Of a stretch of 64,000 bases of DNA, positions 62,101-64,000 are shown in pieces. Each line of letters starts with the position of its first letter. Within the stretch, counting starts at the first letter, position 1. The stretch comes from Actinophytocola sp045807065 (lineage in GTDB: Bacteria > Actinomycetota > Actinomycetes > Mycobacteriales > Pseudonocardiaceae). Made by a program: the position numbers and the translations under genes. The notes beneath the pieces are model-generated. The model did no database searches and was not told where the DNA came from. It saw only the letters and a list, made by a program, of their open reading frames with translations. The DNA lies in the NCBI RefSeq assembly GCF_045807065.1, contig NZ_JBJMIE010000042.1, positions 3,448 to 67,447 of the forward strand. Direction: 5' to 3'.

Positions 62101-62525
62101 ACGGCGATCGTCCGGGACGCGCTCACGGCGATGCCCGCCACGGAGTCCGGCGGCACCGTGGGGTCCGTGGCGGCCAGGTTCACCGCGGTGCCGAGGGCGC
62201 TGGACTGGGCCACCACCGTCCCTGTCAGGTCGGTGACCACCACGAAGTCGCCCCCGACCACCGCAAGCCCGCGGTAGGTCCGGTCGTAGGGCACGAACTG
62301 CAGACCTCCGAGGTAGGAGATCACGGGATGCTGGACGTACGCGTCGTCCGCGCTCACGTGCAGCCACTCGGGCCGGGAGGCGACGAGGTCGGCGGCCGCA
62401 CGCGCGGCCAGGGTCGGTGAGTCGGCCGGCGGCTCGGGATCCGCAGTGACGGGGGACGGGGCGATCACCGAGGCCGCGATCAGCGCGACGATCGCGGGCA
62501 GCGCGGCGATCCTGCGAGTACGCAT
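59157..62525 (-). CDS. Secreted thermolysin-like metalloprotease with Ig, CBM-like and VCBS repeats
   Basis: 1122 residues. Sec signal (about 1-28), then an FTP/PepSY-type propeptide region. The M4 catalytic part has HELGH (326-330) and the downstream ligand Glu349 in GLQEFIADAFG. After about residue 500 come a He_PIG Ig domain (GGTAPYTWTATGLPPGLTIN), a carbohydrate-binding-like beta sandwich (NPGFEDGATGWTA), and a tail of about six VCBS/FG-GAP repeats with DVNGDGRDDIG calcium loops and alternating FWPSTGDLSGDFR strands, forming a propeller. It is made as an extracellular protease that can bind glycans or surfaces. Confidence 0.88.
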   Translation of the reverse strand: MRTRRIAALPAIVALIAASVIAPSPVTADPEPPADSPTLAARAAADLVASRPEWLHVSADDAYVQHPVISYLGGLQFVPYDRTYRGLAVVGGDFVVVTDLTGTVVAQSSALGTAVNLAATDPTVPPDSVAGIAVSASRTIAVSAVDPPELVVFARGAPRLAWRTTVTGRSSVAPNYPSRPTVFVDAMTGQAIEVRDLVAHGTGLSAWSGTVPLATTHTAAGYTLADPNVPGLDCQVGATPTAQVTDVFGNNNKTDPTTACVDALFAAQSQRRLLSTWLSRNGFDGSGGGWPIRLDPTLPDSWFDGDRVVVGRSNGLWNSAPDIVSHELGHSVDGNTPTPHFGYSSGLQEFIADAFGVATDYFIQRSTPLDQLFTIGERPGPPVRYLAQPSRFGALDCYLPGIENATPHQASGPGDRWFAMLVASTFVPPPVSPASCSVTQAPAIPVQLALAILYGAMLMKNSAATYSSYRTWTLLVAKYLSPTDCTPFFVVQAAWNAERVPQQAAETCSPATGLTVTSPGNRTGVTGVATSAPVTAAGGTAPYTWTATGLPPGLTINAATGLILGTPTAAGTFTVTVTVTSSSPLPQRRSVTFTWSISDCAGQILPNPGFEDGATGWTATRGVIIPQRDQPPAGGTRTAWLDGYGQPHTDTLQPAAVVPPGCRATLSFALHVDTAETTTVTPFDRLTVTANGTVLATYSNLDHAPGYVRRTVKVSAPSGASILFTGTEDAIQQTSFVLDDVTLTLDGPVSGGPSAPVPAAPTGTRAVAQATAREITGGAVSDQPTVVRAGDRTGDGRDDIGAVSPTGDVRIWPSTGDVTGDFRLYGPPALVDTGWLSAVVSRILTADVDGDGKDDFGAVYRNGDVRFWPSTGDLSGDFRARGPGVLVATGWTATAMPRIVIADVNGDRRDDIGTVLASGELRFWPSTGDLSGDFRLVPSSVSAGTGWTLANVPRILVADVNGDGRDDIGANYSTGDVRMWLASGSMTDAQVLGPATAVVQTAWTQANVPRILVADVNGDGRDDIAAVLSSGPIQVSLSTGDLSADFRLYTSFVRGDTDLINGTTAERIIVADVDGDGRDDIGAVAANGDITVGLATGASQPWGPVTAWVKTRWTTGNILTTI

Positions 62526-62573
62526 GGGCGCTCCTGTGACGAGTTCACCAAGGGGACCAAGTTCGCGATCGGG

Positions 62574-63062
62574 TCAGCACCGCGCGAGGGAAGTACCGGA
62601 CCGGCTCCACACGCCGGGCCGCACCTGCTGCTCGTCGATCCAGTACCGGAAGTTGGCGGAGGAGAGGCCCCAGACGCTTCTCCGCTCGCCGATCAGTCGG
62701 TGCCGGGCGATGAACGCCCCCACGACATCCGTGTAGGTCCCGATGCTGGTCGGGGTCGTGCAGGCGGGCTGCCCGGCCAGCGCCGCCGGCGTCAGGGTGG
62801 TCACCGGCCGGCTGACGTCGAGGACGCTGCACGAGACGGTGTCGGCGGAGCTGAACCGGAACTGCCCGAGGACGAGGTCCTCATGCAGCCAGTACATGCG
62901 CGACGTCGGCGGCGTTCCCTCCGTGGCGACCCGCCAGTGGGTCGTGTACGGCGGCACGGTCGTGCTGAAGTCGCCGGTGGTGCACCGCCAGTCCAGCGGG
63001 TCCGCGTCCGCGGTAGTGGGCGCCGCCATGAGCAGGAGGATGGCTATGAGCATGTATTTCAC
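62574..63062 (-). CDS. Small secreted protein upstream of the protease
   Basis: 162 residues from GTG 63062 (AAGGAA upstream). Sec signal (core MLIAILLLMAAP, cleavage near ADA-DP). The mature part has about five cysteines (RCTTG, VSCSV, PACTT and the C-terminal RC) and aromatic strands (THWRVATEG, FRYWIDEQQ). Family not recognised. It is transcribed toward the protease gene, 48 nt away, so the two may form one operon; it could be a protease inhibitor or accessory. Confidence 0.7.
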   Translation of the reverse strand: MKYMLIAILLLMAAPTTADADPLDWRCTTGDFSTTVPPYTTHWRVATEGTPPTSRMYWLHEDLVLGQFRFSSADTVSCSVLDVSRPVTTLTPAALAGQPACTTPTSIGTYTDVVGAFIARHRLIGERRSVWGLSSANFRYWIDEQQVRPGVWSRSGTSLARC

Positions 63063-63191
63063 TGGAACCCGTTCCTTCTGTTCTGTCCCTGTTCCGCAAA
63101 CCGGCGCGATGGCGTGACATCGACGGCCCTGCTCCGTCGCCATGGTGTGAAGCACTACCCCGCCTAGACTCTGGAACCCACGCGGCGCCGC

Positions 63192-63389
63192 GTCACGAGT
63201 AGTCGACTACTCGAAACGTTCCCAAAATGTGCGCACCGTGGCTCCCTCCCGCTCCGGCCAGCAACGCCGCCGCGCCTGGATCGCGCCGCGAGAATCACTC
63301 GTCTGCCGGCCCTCGTACCAGCATGCCCACCTCGCTGGCTGCCATACGCGTATTGGGTGCGGCGGGATCGAGTAGGCGACTACTCGTGA
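63192..63389. repeat. 198-bp element bounded by 23-bp inverted repeats
   Basis: The left end (63192-63214: GTCACGAGTAGTCG, then ACTACTCGA) and the right end (63367-63389, inverted) match in 22 of 23 positions. Each arm is itself an 18-bp palindrome (CGAGTAGTCGACTACTCG and a one-base variant). The element lies in the gap between the secreted-protein gene and the lectin gene. No target duplication is visible. It could be a MITE or a pair of looping operators for the flanking divergent genes. Confidence 0.55.
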
Positions 63390-63454
63390 CAGACCGCGAC
63401 CGGACCAGCACCGTTGTCAAGGTTGGAGATGAGTCCCGATTCAGGAAGGTAATG

Positions 63455-64000
63455 ATGAGATTTCGCGCTCTTCTGTTCAGTACAGCGCTGGTGCTGTTCC
63501 TTGTCAGCACCGGCACGGCCTCGGCGCAGTCCGCCGAGATCGCTGGCGCCAAGACGCTGCTGGACGTGCGGCATTTCAACAACGCGCGTTTTCAGAAGTG
63601 TCTGGATGCCGACATCAACACTGGCAACAACGACGGCGGCGTCGTCCAGCTGTGGACCTGCGGTCCCTGGAACCAACAGGAATGGGAGGTCTGGCCGGAC
63701 GGCCACCTCTACAACGTGCGCTTTCAGAAGTGTTTGGACGCCGACATCAACACTGGCAACAACGACGGCGGCAAAGTGCAGCTGTGGACGTGTGGCCCCT
63801 GGAACCAGCAGTGGTGGGAGGTCTGGCCGGACGGTCATGTCTACAACATCGAAGTTGAGGGAAACCACAACTACTTTGCCGCTGGCGTCCTAGTACACAA
63901 CTGCCACCACGCTCTGGCTGACACCTACCGGCGCGTCATCGCGTATTACGCCGGCGGCAACCCGGACCTGAAGGTGCTCGGCGTGACGGCGACGGCGGAC
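63455..64000 (+). CDS. Secreted lectin repeats fused to an intein C-terminus and helicase fragment (3' end outside window)
   Basis: 182 codons from ATG 63455 (AGGAAGG 5 nt upstream), open at the right edge. Residues 1-24 are a Sec signal. Residues 45-88 and 89-132 are two nearly identical 44-residue repeats (RFQKCLDADINTGNNDGG, then WNQQ-WEVWPDGH), a QxW ricin-type lectin pattern. Residues about 129-149 read VYNIEVEGNHNYFAAGVLVHN, the C-terminal splicing block of an intein. Cys150 is the +1 residue, followed by HHALADTYRR and VLGVTATAD, the DEAH/DEAD helicase motif II-III region. The lectin replaces the helicase N-terminus and the intein N-terminal half. It is either a recombination artefact of evolution or a split-intein partner; it may be a pseudogene. 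Confidence 0.75.
   Translation, partial: MRFRALLFSTALVLFLVSTGTASAQSAEIAGAKTLLDVRHFNNARFQKCLDADINTGNNDGGVVQLWTCGPWNQQEWEVWPDGHLYNVRFQKCLDADINTGNNDGGKVQLWTCGPWNQQWWEVWPDGHVYNIEVEGNHNYFAAGVLVHNCHHALADTYRRVIAYYAGGNPDLKVLGVTATAD

Noticed and set aside
63591..63854. Near-identical 132-bp direct repeats, considered as a CRISPR or mobile repeat
   Set aside because: They are two in-frame 44-residue lectin units inside one coding sequence, without spacers.
1..64000. tRNA, rRNA, CRISPR arrays, prophage structural genes, plasmid origins
   Set aside because: No tRNA cloverleaf, regular repeat-spacer pattern, capsid/tail/terminase genes or iteron clusters were seen on reading. Weak RNAs could be missed without a covariance search.

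Overview
This is about 64 kb of high-GC DNA with the codon use, GTG/TTG starts and regulator families of an actinomycete. The mix of AfsR/SARP and LAL-type LuxR regulators, Tat-exported phospholipase C, GT87 mannosyltransferase and NrtR regulator suggests a Pseudonocardiales- or Streptomyces-like soil organism, but no rRNA, tRNA or marker gene is present to fix the genus.

Layout. 0-4 kb: an oligopeptide ABC importer (lipoprotein, permease, and a fused permease-ATPase cut by the left edge). 4-13 kb: VOC protein, a broken tyrosine integrase, a beta-helix secreted protein, small unknown genes, a TetR/cupin pair with three palindromic operators, a PPOX-type protein, phospholipase C and a DMT transporter. 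13.4-19 kb: an alpha-galactoside locus, with GH4 glycosidase and DeoR repressor on one strand and a sugar ABC importer on the other, tied together by a shared palindromic operator. 19-24 kb: aldo/keto reductase, EamA exporter, Lrp regulator, TetR with an alpha/beta hydrolase. 24-30 kb: a 1159-residue secreted SGNH-like protein with altered catalytic residues, opposite a two-component system, with a 28-bp palindrome between them. 29.7-31.6 kb: a Cys-containing HTH regulator with paired operators, a DUF3291 protein and a DHFR-like reductase.

31.7-38.2 kb is a graveyard: IS3 remnants, a 276-codon open frame stitched from three unrelated gene fragments, and broken hydrolase, PadR/membrane-protein and ChrB genes, interspersed with a few intact genes (GT87 mannosyltransferase, YncE-like propeller). 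38.6-48.2 kb carries a MurJ-type flippase, two adjacent NBR1-Ig-like proteins, small peptide-sized ORFs, an AfsR/SARP regulator and a T4SS-like membrane protein pair, with somewhat lower GC in places.

50.8-55.2 kb is the most striking part. A NrtR-type NUDIX regulator faces a three-gene cassette: a nucleoside-phosphorylase-fold protein, a four-helix membrane protein and a 111-residue helical protein. All three carry the same short RHIM-like motif (Q-h-G-x-h-x-G-x-h-x-F) at a terminus. This looks like an amyloid-signalling immune or cell-death module. 55.4-56.5 kb holds further remnants (MBL hydrolase, IS630, ECF sigma). 56.5-63 kb carries a LAL-type LuxR regulator and a large secreted metalloprotease with a beta-propeller-like tail. 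At the right edge a secreted tandem-repeat lectin is joined in frame to an intein C-terminus and a helicase fragment.
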